16,476 nt of DNA from Caldilineaceae bacterium (GTDB taxonomy: Bacteria > Chloroflexota > Anaerolineae > Caldilineales > Caldilineaceae), in NCBI GenBank assembly GCA_014879855.1, contig JACSRH010000380.1, positions 1 to 16,476 on the forward strand, written 5' to 3'. The stretch's first letter is position 1. Every line of letters begins with the position of its first letter. Position numbers and translations under genes: made by a program. This document shows positions 1-6,962 of this stretch, piece after piece. The notes under the pieces were generated by a model that saw only the letters and a program-made list of their open reading frames with translations, was not told the DNA's origin and ran no database searches.

Positions 1-20
1 AGAAACGCGTGAAACCTACG

Positions 21-69
21 CTTTCTTCTCTGCGAACCTTTGCGCCTCCGCGCCTCTGCGTCGAGATTT
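21..69. repeat. Dispersed GC-rich repeat, family A, copy 1
   Basis: This 49-bp stretch lies just past the end of the adenosyltransferase gene. Read as reverse complement, it matches 8146-8194 at 47 of 49 positions by eye. The core is GCAGAGGCGCGGAGG followed by GTTCGCAGAGAAGAAAG. It occupies the place where an operon terminator would be expected, and I see no separate hairpin with a T-run in positions 1-95. The forward open frame across it is a by-product of the repeat and of the gene on the other strand. Confidence 0.85.
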
Positions 70-95
70 ATTTCCAAGTCAGGGGCGCCTTTTCC

Positions 96-659
96 CTACG
101 CACCTGGCCGCCACAACGGCTCTGCCTCGCCCTGCACGAAATTCTCATAGCGCGCCATCACAAAGAGCGCGTCCGACAGGCGGTTGAGATAGGCAAGCAC
201 GTGGGGGCTGACGGTCTCCTCGCGCATGAGGGTCGCCACATCGCGCTCCGCGCGGCGGCAGATGGTGCGCGCCATGTGAAGCTGCGCCGAGCCCAGCGAC
301 CCGCCCGGCAGGATGAAGTTCTCCAGCGGCCCCACAGTCGCCGTGATCTCGTCGATCAGATCTTCCAGCCGCTCGATGTGGCGCGCCTCGATCTGCGGCA
401 GCTTGTAAACCGTTTTGTCCTCCTCGACAAAAGCCAGGTCGGAGCCGAGGTCGAACAACTCATTCTGCACCTCGGACAAGACCGTCGCCAACTGTTCGCA
501 CACCCCTACAGCCAGGGCCACGCCGATCTGCGAGTTGAGTTCGTCCACCGTGCCGTAGGCAGTCACGCGCAGGTGATCTTTGGGCACGCGCTGCCCGCCG
601 CCCAGCGAAGTCTGTCCCTGATCTCCCTTTTTGGTGTAAATTTTGGTCAGTCTTGGCAT
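96..659 (-). CDS. pduO: PduO-type corrinoid (cob(I)alamin) adenosyltransferase
   Basis: The enzyme transfers the 5'-deoxyadenosyl group of ATP to cob(I)alamin, giving adenosylcobalamin in the cytoplasm. The 187-residue product has the usual PduO/MMAB length and landmarks: the N-terminal ATP-binding segment KIYTKKGDQGQTSL (residues 6-19), YGTVDELNSQIG (about 35-46), FILPGGS (about 115-121), ARTICRRAERDV (about 130-141) and a C-terminal NRLSDALFVMARYEN. ATG at 659 is preceded by a strong AGGAGGG site inside the end of the ATPase gene, whose stop codon is only one base away, so the two are translationally coupled. It is the last gene of the riboswitch-controlled operon and would convert imported cobalamin into coenzyme. 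The EutT and CobA families are unrelated in sequence and do not fit. Confidence 0.95.
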   Translation of the reverse strand: MPRLTKIYTKKGDQGQTSLGGGQRVPKDHLRVTAYGTVDELNSQIGVALAVGVCEQLATVLSEVQNELFDLGSDLAFVEEDKTVYKLPQIEARHIERLEDLIDEITATVGPLENFILPGGSLGSAQLHMARTICRRAERDVATLMREETVSPHVLAYLNRLSDALFVMARYENFVQGEAEPLWRPGA

Positions 660-660
660 C

Positions 661-2478
661 TTATTTCCCTCCTGAGTTCGCTTTTGATTTCGCTTTTATC
701 ACATCTTCGGCAGTCAGCCAGCCAGTTTCCGGAAATAGCCTGGCGATCTGAGGCGCAAAGAGCGGCGAAGTCGCCATCACTTCAGCCGGCGCCCCTTCGG
801 CGATCACCTCGCCCTGGCTCATCAGCACCACGCGGTCCGCGATCGCGGCGGCCAGCTCGACATCATGCGTCACGACCAGGATCGCCATGCCGTCGTCGCG
901 CCATTCGTGCAGCAGCCGCTCCAACGCGCGCTTCGCGGCATAATCCAGCCCGCGCGTTGGCTCGTCCAGCAGCAGCGCGCCCGGCCGCGTCACCGTGATG
1001 CTGGCCAACGCCACCCGCTGCCGCTCCCCCACGCTCAGGTCGCGCGGGTAGGCGTCCGCTTTGTCGAGCAGCCCCAGGCGGGAGAGGAGAGAGGTGACGA
1101 AAGATTGAGAGATTGGGAGATTGGGAGATTGGAGATTGGGAGATTGGAGACTGGAGATTGTCTCCCTTTCTCCCCTCTCTCCCTCTCCTTGTCTCCCCCT
1201 CTCCTTGTCTCCTTGTCTGCTCGTCTTGCCCTCTCGCCCACCAATCTCAGAATCCCCTAATCTCCAATCTCCAATCTCCATCCCATGATTGCGCAGCGTG
1301 ACCAGCAGCTCCTCGCGCACACTTTCGGCAAACAGAAGTGTGTTCGGGTCCTGGGGCAGATAGCCGACCTGCTGGCAGATGTCGGCCACCTCGCGGCCGG
1401 CGATGTCCTGGCCATTTACCCGGATCGAACCTGCCTGCGGTCGCAACAGGCCAACCAATGAACGCAACAGCGTGGTTTTTCCCGCGCCGTTGCGCCCCAT
1501 CATCACCACGATTTCGCCAGGCCACAGCGCCAGATCGACGCCGCGCAGCACCTCTTGCCGTCCATAGCGCACCTGGACGCCGTGCGCCTGGACATAAGGT
1601 TGGCCGCCGCGTGCGATCAAGCGGCGATGACGCGGCGATTCGTCCGCCATCCTGCGATGTTCGGCCAGCCAGGGACGGCTGTAGCGCAGCCCCTCCTTGA
1701 TTGTCAGCGGCAGCGGCTGCCAGCCAAGCGCCTTGCCCACTGACACCAGCGGCGGCGTCAGATCGATGTGCTGCATCACCGCGCGCGGGTCGTCGAAGAG
1801 CACCGCGCCGCCATTTCCTGCGCTGGCGTCGGGCAGATAGATCACGCTGTCCACGAAGGGCAGCACGCGCTCCAGCCGATGTTCGGCCAGGATCACGGTC
1901 AGCCCCAGGTCGTTGTTAAGGCGCACCAGCGCGTTGAGCACATCCTCGGCGGACTTGGGGTCGAGCTGCGAGGTCGGCTCGTCGAGCACCAGGATCGATG
2001 GGCGCAGCGCCAGCGCCGCGGCAATTGCCACGCGCTGCCGCTCGCCGCCCGAAAGTTGCCTGAGCGTGCGGTCGCGCAGCGGCGTCAGGTCGAGTAAATC
2101 CAGCGTCTCTTCGACGCGCACGCGCATCTCTTGCGGCGGCATGGCAGCGTTCTCCAGCGCGAAGGCGATCTCGTCTTCAACGCGGTCGGTGACAAACTGC
2201 GCCTCTGGATCCTGAAAGACAAAGCCCACGTGACGGCTAAGAATGCGCGGCGTGGCCGCAACCGGATCCAGCCCTTTCACGCGCACGTTGCCGAGCAGCG
2301 CGCCGCCGCTAAAGTGTGGCACCAGCCCATTCAGGCAGCGCAACAGCGTCGATTTGCCCGCGCCCGACGGCCCAATCAGCAGGATCAGCTGACCTTCCGG
2401 CAGGTCAAGCGAGATGTCGTTCAGGGCTGGCAGGCGCGCGCCCGGATAGGTGTAGGTCAAATGTTCAAATTGGATCAT
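661..2478 (-). CDS. Energy-coupling factor transporter ATPase, two ABC domains fused, with repeat-derived insert
   Basis: A single chain carries both ECF ATPase domains (EcfA1-EcfA2 type) that power vitamin uptake through EcfT. Numbered from ATG at 2478 (605 residues), domain 1 has Walker A GPSGAGKST (36-44), Q-loop FQDPEAQ (about 88-94), signature LSGGERQR (142-149) and Walker B ILVLDEPT (162-169). Domain 2 has Walker A GRNGAGKTT (328-336), Q-loop QDP (376-378), signature LSVGERQR (481-488, second Gly replaced by Val), Walker B LLLDEPT (502-508) and H-loop His538. About 58 residues (401-459) between Q-loop and signature of domain 2 are low-complexity and encoded by a repeat element. The frame stays open. 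TTG at 2481 directly precedes the ATG and is an alternative start; an AGGGA lies upstream. The gene sits between ecfT (about 15 bp) and the adenosyltransferase (1 bp). Confidence 0.93.
   Translation of the reverse strand: MIQFEHLTYTYPGARLPALNDISLDLPEGQLILLIGPSGAGKSTLLRCLNGLVPHFSGGALLGNVRVKGLDPVAATPRILSRHVGFVFQDPEAQFVTDRVEDEIAFALENAAMPPQEMRVRVEETLDLLDLTPLRDRTLRQLSGGERQRVAIAAALALRPSILVLDEPTSQLDPKSAEDVLNALVRLNNDLGLTVILAEHRLERVLPFVDSVIYLPDASAGNGGAVLFDDPRAVMQHIDLTPPLVSVGKALGWQPLPLTIKEGLRYSRPWLAEHRRMADESPRHRRLIARGGQPYVQAHGVQVRYGRQEVLRGVDLALWPGEIVVMMGRNGAGKTTLLRSLVGLLRPQAGSIRVNGQDIAGREVADICQQVGYLPQDPNTLLFAESVREELLVTLRNHGMEIGDWRLGDSEIGGREGKTSRQGDKERGRQGEGERGERETISSLQSPNLQSPNLPISQSFVTSLLSRLGLLDKADAYPRDLSVGERQRVALASITVTRPGALLLDEPTRGLDYAAKRALERLLHEWRDDGMAILVVTHDVELAAAIADRVVLMSQGEVIAEGAPAEVMATSPLFAPQIARLFPETGWLTAEDVIKAKSKANSGGK
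1103..1284. repeat. Palindromic low-complexity element inside the ATPase gene (family B)
   Basis: On the plus strand the left arm (1103-1160) is built of GAGATTGG / GATTGGGA units. The right arm (about 1240-1283) carries their complements (CCAATCTC units). The roughly 80-bp centre (1161-1239) is almost pure pyrimidine (CTCCCTCTCC, CTTGTCTCC). It is read in frame by the ATPase on the minus strand as EIGDWRLGD, an Arg/Gly/Glu-rich middle and LQSPNLQSPNLPISQS. None of this resembles ABC ATPase sequence. Composition and repetition differ sharply from the flanking coding DNA, so I read it as an inserted mobile-type repeat. Confidence 0.85.
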
Positions 2479-2493
2479 CAATCTTGTTCCCTT

Positions 2494-3588
2494 TCATCCG
2501 AGCGCCGGCGCGATCAGCCCCAGCGCCGCCAACCCGATGCGCCAGTCGAAATCTGGCCAGTCCAGCGTTGGATACGGATAGTAAAAAATCGTGCTGCGTG
2601 CAAAAAGTGGCAGGAGAAAGACGCTAGCCGCCAGCACCGCACCACCCACAACCACCCAATCCCAGCCGCGCCAGCGTTCTGGCCGATAGACCGTATGCGG
2701 GTGGCCGCGCCCCGCGCGCCACAGCCCAACCAGCAGCGCGGCGCCGCCCGCGGCCAGCAGCACGCCGCCCCATGTTGGCTGCCGCCAGATCAACTGCATC
2801 AGCCAGCCCGCGACGATGCTTGCAAAGCCCGCCAGGACCAGCATCTGCGGCCAGCGCGGCTGCGCGTCGGCGCCGCTGGCAAAACCGCGCGCCACCATTG
2901 CCTCGGCCAGTTGCAGCGAGCGTTCCATGCTGCCTTCCAGCAGCGGCACGACCAGTGGCAGCCAACTGCGCACGCCGCGCAGCCGATGCCCGCGCACCGC
3001 CTGCGCTTCCCGAATCTGCTGAATCTGTTGCAGCGTCGTCGGCACAAAGGTCACGGCAATCGAAATCACCACGGCCACCGGATAGTAAGCGCGCGGGGTC
3101 AACCGCAACAGCGACCGCACCGGCACGACGCGGTTGATCACTGTAAAGCCGGCGAACAGCCCAGCCAGGGCCACGCCGTTGAGCGCGCCGTAGACCAGCG
3201 CCTCCAGCGTCCACGCGCCGCCGAGCAATGGAATCCACGCGGGCAAGACAAACAACACCGTTGTCCCCACATGCACCATCGCCATGTTGAAGAGCGCTGC
3301 GGTCGTCACCACGAGCAATCCAAACCGCAGCGGCGACAACAACATGGCCTGTTGCCCGTTGTTTTCCAGCGCGACCCGCGCACAGCGCCAGCGCACCCCC
3401 GCGACGGCGCCGATCACAAGCGCCAGATAGAACGGGTTGCGCGTCAGCGTCAGGATCACCACGATCGCCGCGATCCACGTCGCCCACGCCAACGAATGCA
3501 GCGCGCGCTGTTCAGGAAACTGAGTTTTTTCAAAAAACTCAGTTTCTGATGCGATTGCCGCATCCCGTGCGTTCAACTGGTTCTCCAC
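2494..3588 (-). CDS. ecfT: ECF transporter transmembrane component EcfT
   Basis: EcfT is the membrane scaffold that couples the two ATPases to the substrate-binding S component. The 364-residue product has several hydrophobic segments (about 36-66, 88-118, 125-150, 168-185, 246-262, 272-290, 306-326). It also carries two Ala-Arg-Gly-type coupling motifs known in EcfT: QAVRG (196-200) and MVARG (231-235), each followed by a charged or polar turn. The start is GTG at 3588, with GGAGG six bases upstream, inside the end of the S-component gene (16-bp overlap). It is longer than many EcfT proteins because of an extra C-terminal membrane segment and tail. The first 28 or so residues are unusual because they span a perfect 31-bp palindrome. 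Confidence 0.9.
   Translation of the reverse strand: MENQLNARDAAIASETEFFEKTQFPEQRALHSLAWATWIAAIVVILTLTRNPFYLALVIGAVAGVRWRCARVALENNGQQAMLLSPLRFGLLVVTTAALFNMAMVHVGTTVLFVLPAWIPLLGGAWTLEALVYGALNGVALAGLFAGFTVINRVVPVRSLLRLTPRAYYPVAVVISIAVTFVPTTLQQIQQIREAQAVRGHRLRGVRSWLPLVVPLLEGSMERSLQLAEAMVARGFASGADAQPRWPQMLVLAGFASIVAGWLMQLIWRQPTWGGVLLAAGGAALLVGLWRAGRGHPHTVYRPERWRGWDWVVVGGAVLAASVFLLPLFARSTIFYYPYPTLDWPDFDWRIGLAALGLIAPALG
3516..3546. repeat. Perfect 31-bp palindrome in the 5' end of ecfT
   Basis: GAAACTGAGTTTTTT (3516-3530), a single central base (3531), then its exact reverse complement (3532-3546). It is AT-rich in a GC-rich gene and encodes residues of the segment ETEFFEKTQF near the ecfT N-terminus. 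In mRNA it can form a hairpin about 40 bases downstream of the start codon. It may be a dispersed repeat, and it may tune expression between the S component and EcfT. No other copy is visible in this window. Confidence 0.85.
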
Positions 3589-4448
3589 TCAGCCTCCGCA
3601 ACCTGGATCGGGCCTGGCGCAAGCGGCGCCGGCGCATAGGCAAAGGCAAAGCGCACGTGAAAGCGCCGCAGCACGCGCAGGAGGGCGGCGCCGGCAAAGG
3701 CCACCAGCACAAAGTTCCCGACCGCGCGCGCCAGATCCCAGGCCAGCGAGGTCACAACGTAGAAGACGAGATAGCGCTGCACCGTCTCCCAAACACCGGC
3801 GCCTGGAACCCAGTGCATCTGCGCGGGGCCGACGGCAAAGGGCCAGAACCAGAGGTTCATGATCGCGCCGAAGAGCAGCCCCCAGTACCCGGCAAACAAA
3901 GCCAGCACCCAGACCTCGACGCTTGTGCGCGAGGCATGAGGTGTGCGCGATCCGCGGAGCGCGTGCACGATGGGGCGACAGAGCGGTGCGCTCAGGCCGA
4001 TCCAGCCGGCCGTAAACATCTGGTACGGCAGCCACGGGCCCACCGCGCCCGTCACCAGCCCCGAAACCAGCAATGTCAGCGCGCCCAGCAGAAAGCCAAA
4101 GCCGCCGCCAAAGATATAGCCGCCAAAAATGATCAGCGGAAAGATCGGGCTGAAGCCGCCCGGCCCCGGCACGGCCACTTCAACAAAACGCAGCGTGGCG
4201 TTGATGGCGACCAGCACGCCAAGCAGCGCGATCGACTTGGCGCCGACTGCCTCGCGTTGCACTTCCAACAACAGCACGGCAAAACAGATGCCCACCAATA
4301 CAGTCACCATCAGCGCGCTGTCGCCAGCGTGCGCCAGATCGCCGGAGGCATCGCGCGCCACCTGCGGCAGCCAGAAGGGATAGAGAAACGCGATCACGCC
4401 TACCAGGCTGGTCAAGGCGTAGGTCACGACGGTGGTGGCGCGCCTCAT
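3573..4448 (-). CDS. ECF transporter substrate-binding (S) component, cobalamin-type, CbrT-like
   Basis: This is an integral membrane protein of 291 residues that would bind the vitamin and toggle in the membrane when docked to EcfT. Hydrophobic segments lie at about 8-27, 45-63, 72-88, 100-120, 122-140, 143-158, 178-200 and 230-258. The stretch FPLIIFGGYIFGGGFGFLLG (about 103-122), followed by GPWLPYQMFTAGW, is S-component-like: glycine-rich helices with a lid between. S components share little sequence, so the substrate is assigned from context: a cobalamin riboswitch upstream, an adenosyltransferase in the operon and transcobalamin-like surface proteins. That fits CbrT, the cobalamin S component. 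ATG at 4448 has GGAG upstream and overlaps the stop of the preceding gene by four bases (ATGA). Confidence 0.85.
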   Translation of the reverse strand: MRRATTVVTYALTSLVGVIAFLYPFWLPQVARDASGDLAHAGDSALMVTVLVGICFAVLLLEVQREAVGAKSIALLGVLVAINATLRFVEVAVPGPGGFSPIFPLIIFGGYIFGGGFGFLLGALTLLVSGLVTGAVGPWLPYQMFTAGWIGLSAPLCRPIVHALRGSRTPHASRTSVEVWVLALFAGYWGLLFGAIMNLWFWPFAVGPAQMHWVPGAGVWETVQRYLVFYVVTSLAWDLARAVGNFVLVAFAGAALLRVLRRFHVRFAFAYAPAPLAPGPIQVAEAEWRTS

Positions 4449-5269
4449 GATTTTCTCCTGCCCGCGCCGCGCAGCCAGGCAATGAGGAACGCGCCCACCG
4501 GCAGGGCGACGAGCACGCCGAACAGGATGCCAAACGCCGCGAGCGGCGGCAGGGACGTTGCCTCGGCAGGCAGGCTTGCGTCGCCAGCGGCTGTCTGCGC
4601 TGGCGCACCGGCCGGATCAGTCAGCGTCAGCGCGGTGGCTGCCGTACTTTCGGCAGCCACCACATTGTCGCTGGCCGCGTCCAGTCCAGCAGTAGGGGCA
4701 GCGGCCGGCGTCGCCACCTCCTCGACGCAGATCTCCTCGAAAGCGACGTCGGGCGGCGGTTCTGCCTTTTTGATCGTGCCCAGTCCCCAGCGCCAGCCCT
4801 CGACATCACCCGGCTGCACCGGCGAATTGCCCGCGCCGGCATTGCGGTACACCCATGCCCCGTCGGTCAATCGCCAGTAGGCCCAGTAGATGCACGGGCT
4901 GCTCTGACACTGGCAGAAGCAGGCGTCCTGTGGATAATCGCACCCTTCGCCATCAATGCGGCAGATGGTGGCGCCCATGCCGCTCGCCTCCACCGCCAGA
5001 TCCAGCCCGCTGCGCGCCAGCAGTTCGGCGCCGGTGATGGAGGATTCAGGAAAGGCCACACATTGCGTTATCACGCTGCCGTCGCCGTGGACGATCACCA
5101 GCCCCGCGCGCTGTTCTTCCTGCGCGACCGCGGGCGACGCCAACAGCATCATAACAACTATCGCTATCCAGAAAGCGAAATAGCACGCGGATAGGACGGA
5201 TTTTGCGGATCGACGCGGATCAAAAACATTGGTGCGAAAATCAGCGTGTATCTGCCAAATCTGCGTCAT
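4445..5269 (-). CDS. Membrane-anchored DUF4430-like (transcobalamin beta-domain-like) surface protein
   Basis: The likely role is a surface receptor or relay for cobalamin next to the ECF importer (inference). From ATG at 5269 (274 residues): a basic N-terminus, a hydrophobic segment ending ASPAVA (about 31-49, signal-peptide-like), a DUF4430-like domain (about 54-165), a Pro/Ala/Thr-rich spacer (about 170-240) and a C-terminal membrane helix (about 242-266) with a basic RGAGRRKS tail. The domain has ICRIDGEGC (102-110) and a CFCQC cluster (117-121), and ends with VEGWRWG. The same skeleton occurs in the preceding gene, so the two are paralogous there. An upstream ATG at 5350 would overlap the previous gene by 68 bp. 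I prefer 5269, which leaves 13 bp, although its ribosome-binding site is weak. The first 28 residues derive from a dispersed repeat. Confidence 0.75.
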   Translation of the reverse strand: MTQIWQIHADFRTNVFDPRRSAKSVLSACYFAFWIAIVVMMLLASPAVAQEEQRAGLVIVHGDGSVITQCVAFPESSITGAELLARSGLDLAVEASGMGATICRIDGEGCDYPQDACFCQCQSSPCIYWAYWRLTDGAWVYRNAGAGNSPVQPGDVEGWRWGLGTIKKAEPPPDVAFEEICVEEVATPAAAPTAGLDAASDNVVAAESTAATALTLTDPAGAPAQTAAGDASLPAEATSLPPLAAFGILFGVLVALPVGAFLIAWLRGAGRRKS

Positions 5270-5276
5270 CCGCGTT
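5175..5276. repeat. Dispersed CGCGGAT-type inverted repeat, family C, copy 1
   Basis: The left arm (about 5179-5223) repeats GCGGAT/ACGGAT units, and the right arm (about 5238-5275) carries the complementary ATCTGC/ATCCGCG units in inverted orientation. Similar sequence occurs at 11971-12037 and 16001-16050. The terminal block TATCCGCGTGCTAT (read on the minus strand) is shared in essence with the 16001-16050 copy. It straddles the start of the membrane-anchored DUF4430-like gene and encodes its first residues. Confidence 0.8.
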
Positions 5277-5282
5277 CCATGA

Positions 5283-6707
5283 CTACGGCTGTGTTTCAGA
5301 AGTCGCTCCTGTCGCCGCTTCCCGGTCCAGACGCATACGCCGCGCTGCACACGGCTCCAACTTGCGCGTCGTCAGTGGATAAGTCTGGCCTAACAGAGCA
5401 GGGACGGCCTGCGCGGTCGCCGCCAGGTTGCTGCCGGTGTTGGGCTGCCATTCAAAGCTGCCGTCCGCCAATTGCAAGCCGAGCAGGAAACGAAGCGGCG
5501 TCAGACCGTCCACTGTCCACGCCTCACTGCCGGGGTCTTCACCTGCCGCCAACAGCGCCTGGATGGCATACGCGGTGGAGTTGGCGTCGGCGCCCAGTTC
5601 GGGCGTCTTCGGATCGTAGACAAAGCCGCCGCCCTCAACCTGTGCGCTCTTGAGAAAAGTCAGCGCGTCCACGACTGCGGTGGCACTCACTGGCTGCCCA
5701 GCGGCGATCAGCGCTTGCAGCACCACGGCGGTCGTGTTGGTGTCTGCGCCAAAGCCGGCCTGCCATTCCCAGCCGCCTTCCTGTTGCTGGCTGAGAAGCA
5801 GATCGATGGCCGTGGAAGGTATGGTCTCGCTGACCGCGGCCGCACCGAGGATGCCCCACGCGTTGAAACCGGCGTCAGCGGCATACGCGCCGAGCGTCTC
5901 GCTGAAATAAAAGGAAGGCGTCACGCTGCGTGCGGTGCGACAGGCATCCGTCGCGGCCGCCCCGATGGCAAGTTTGCCCGCGGCCGCCACATTGTCGCGG
6001 CTGAAGCGTGTGGCGCGCAGCAGCAGATGCTGATCGAGCGCGCGCAGGCCGTCGCTGGGCTGCCAGCTTGCCGGCGTTTCGTGGTTGGCGCCAAGCGCCA
6101 TCAGGACTTCGATCGCGGCGCCCGTGCTGTCGCCAAAGCCGCCGGTGGTCGCGCTTTGCTGGCTGCGCAGCCATTCGAGCGCGCCGGCCGCGGCCAGCGC
6201 CTGGTCGGCGGAAGTCTGGGGGCTGCCAAACGCGCCCCAGCGCCACCCTTCGATGACGCCGGTCTGCGAGATCTCAGAAGTGGAAGCGCCCATTGGATAG
6301 CCTTGCCACGCCGCGCCATCCCAGAAATTGTAGCCCCAGAACAGGTCAGTGTTGCAGAAGCAGTTGTCCGCGGGGCAGCCGACGCCTTCGATGGCGCAGA
6401 CCGCGGGGCCAAAGCTGGTTTCAGCGGACGTCACGGCCAGGCCAGAGGCTTCCAGCGCGGCCAGGCCAGAAATCGGCGATGTAAAATCCACCCAGCGCAC
6501 GACGCTGCGTTGGTCGTCCAACTGCACGACAATCGCCGCGGTGTTGACCGTGCCGGAGTGCTCGCCGTGCGCGGTGATCGTCGCCGGCGCCATCGCTGGC
6601 AGGACAGTGGCCTGCACAGTCGCGACCGAGGCAAACACCCCCAGCAGGACGCCGACAATAGCAATGGGGATGCTGCCCATTGCCAACACGAAAAATGGAC
6701 GGTTCAT
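5283..6707 (-). CDS. Secreted transcobalamin-like protein: DUF4430-like domain plus alpha/alpha-toroid repeats
   Basis: This is probably an extracellular cobalamin-capturing protein (inference from architecture and operon). In the 474 residues: N-terminal signal or anchor segment (about 5-33); DUF4430-like beta domain (about 55-160) with VCAIEGVGC (103-111), CFC (116-118) and VIEGWRWG (151-158); then at least four prenyltransferase/terpene-cyclase-like repeats. These start at about 175 (LEWLRSQQ...GGFGD), 300 (LLLSQQQEGGWEW), 350 (FLKSAQVEGGGF) and 405 (RFLLGLQLADGSF). Intrinsic factor and transcobalamin combine the same two folds, but with the toroid first and the beta domain last; here the order is reversed. 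ATG at 6707 has AGGAG/GGAAG upstream and is the first gene behind the riboswitch terminator. A plain squalene-cyclase-like enzyme is unlikely because of the secretion signal and the DUF4430-like domain. Confidence 0.85.
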   Translation of the reverse strand: MNRPFFVLAMGSIPIAIVGVLLGVFASVATVQATVLPAMAPATITAHGEHSGTVNTAAIVVQLDDQRSVVRWVDFTSPISGLAALEASGLAVTSAETSFGPAVCAIEGVGCPADNCFCNTDLFWGYNFWDGAAWQGYPMGASTSEISQTGVIEGWRWGAFGSPQTSADQALAAAGALEWLRSQQSATTGGFGDSTGAAIEVLMALGANHETPASWQPSDGLRALDQHLLLRATRFSRDNVAAAGKLAIGAAATDACRTARSVTPSFYFSETLGAYAADAGFNAWGILGAAAVSETIPSTAIDLLLSQQQEGGWEWQAGFGADTNTTAVVLQALIAAGQPVSATAVVDALTFLKSAQVEGGGFVYDPKTPELGADANSTAYAIQALLAAGEDPGSEAWTVDGLTPLRFLLGLQLADGSFEWQPNTGSNLAATAQAVPALLGQTYPLTTRKLEPCAARRMRLDREAATGATSETQP

Positions 6708-6729
6708 TTCTTCCTACTCCTTCTCCAAT

Positions 6730-6762
6730 AAAAAACACCTTCTCGCGGGAACAAGAAGGTGT
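6730..6762 (-). terminator. Intrinsic terminator of the cobalamin riboswitch
   Basis: On the minus strand ACACCTTCT (6762-6754) and AGAAGGTGT (6743-6735) form a perfect 9-bp stem with a 10-base loop, followed by a run of T (6735-6730). It lies between the aptamer and the ribosome-binding site of the first operon gene. This is the expected place for an expression platform that ends transcription when cobalamin is bound. Confidence 0.9.
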
Positions 6763-6955
6763 AAATGGCCTGTGATGTGATCGACGGCGCACCCCATTCC
6801 GCGAGGGCTGACACGTGCACGCACAGACGGTCGACCTGACTTCCAGCTCAAAAAGGCTGGTCACAGTTGCGGGACAGTGCCGGACTTACACCGGCTTCGC
6901 CTTTGCAGCCCACTCCTTGCGAGGCAGCGGGCGCCTGTACGAAACGATTTTCAGT
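6763..6955 (-). ncRNA. Cobalamin riboswitch aptamer
   Basis: The minus strand contains a canonical B12 box at 6897-6862: AAGCCGGTGTAAGTCCGGCA continuing CTGTCCCGCAACTGTG. It is preceded by the GC-rich P2/P3 arm region (about 6940-6900) and followed by GAAGTCAGGTCGACC (about 6845-6828), matching the downstream conserved aptamer block. The leader sits between a good promoter and a terminator, ahead of six B12-related genes. Outer boundaries are approximate because I could not fold it. It would shut off the operon when adenosylcobalamin or another cobalamin is plentiful. Confidence 0.95.
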
Positions 6956-6962
6956 TGAATGA

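Noticed and set aside
9..998. 329-residue plus-strand open frame
   Set aside because: Antisense to the adenosyltransferase and ATPase genes; composition is Arg/Ala/Pro-rich and it starts in a repeat.
1103..1284. CRISPR-like array because of short tandem GATTGGGA units
   Set aside because: Units are 7-10 bases with no spacers, arms are mutually complementary, and the stretch is read in frame by the ATPase.
2131..4880. Two long plus-strand open frames (472 and 443 residues)
   Set aside because: Antisense to ATPase, EcfT, S-component and DUF4430-like genes; translations are rich in His/Gln/Arg with no domain, as expected of shadow frames in GC-rich DNA.
5270..5350. Start of the anchored DUF4430-like protein at ATG 5350
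   Set aside because: It would overlap the upstream gene by 68 bp and adds an Arg/Lys-rich stretch with no counterpart; kept only as an alternative.
5472..6731. 419-residue plus-strand open frame
   Set aside because: Antisense to the transcobalamin-like gene, whose frame has a signal peptide, Cys motifs and toroid repeats.
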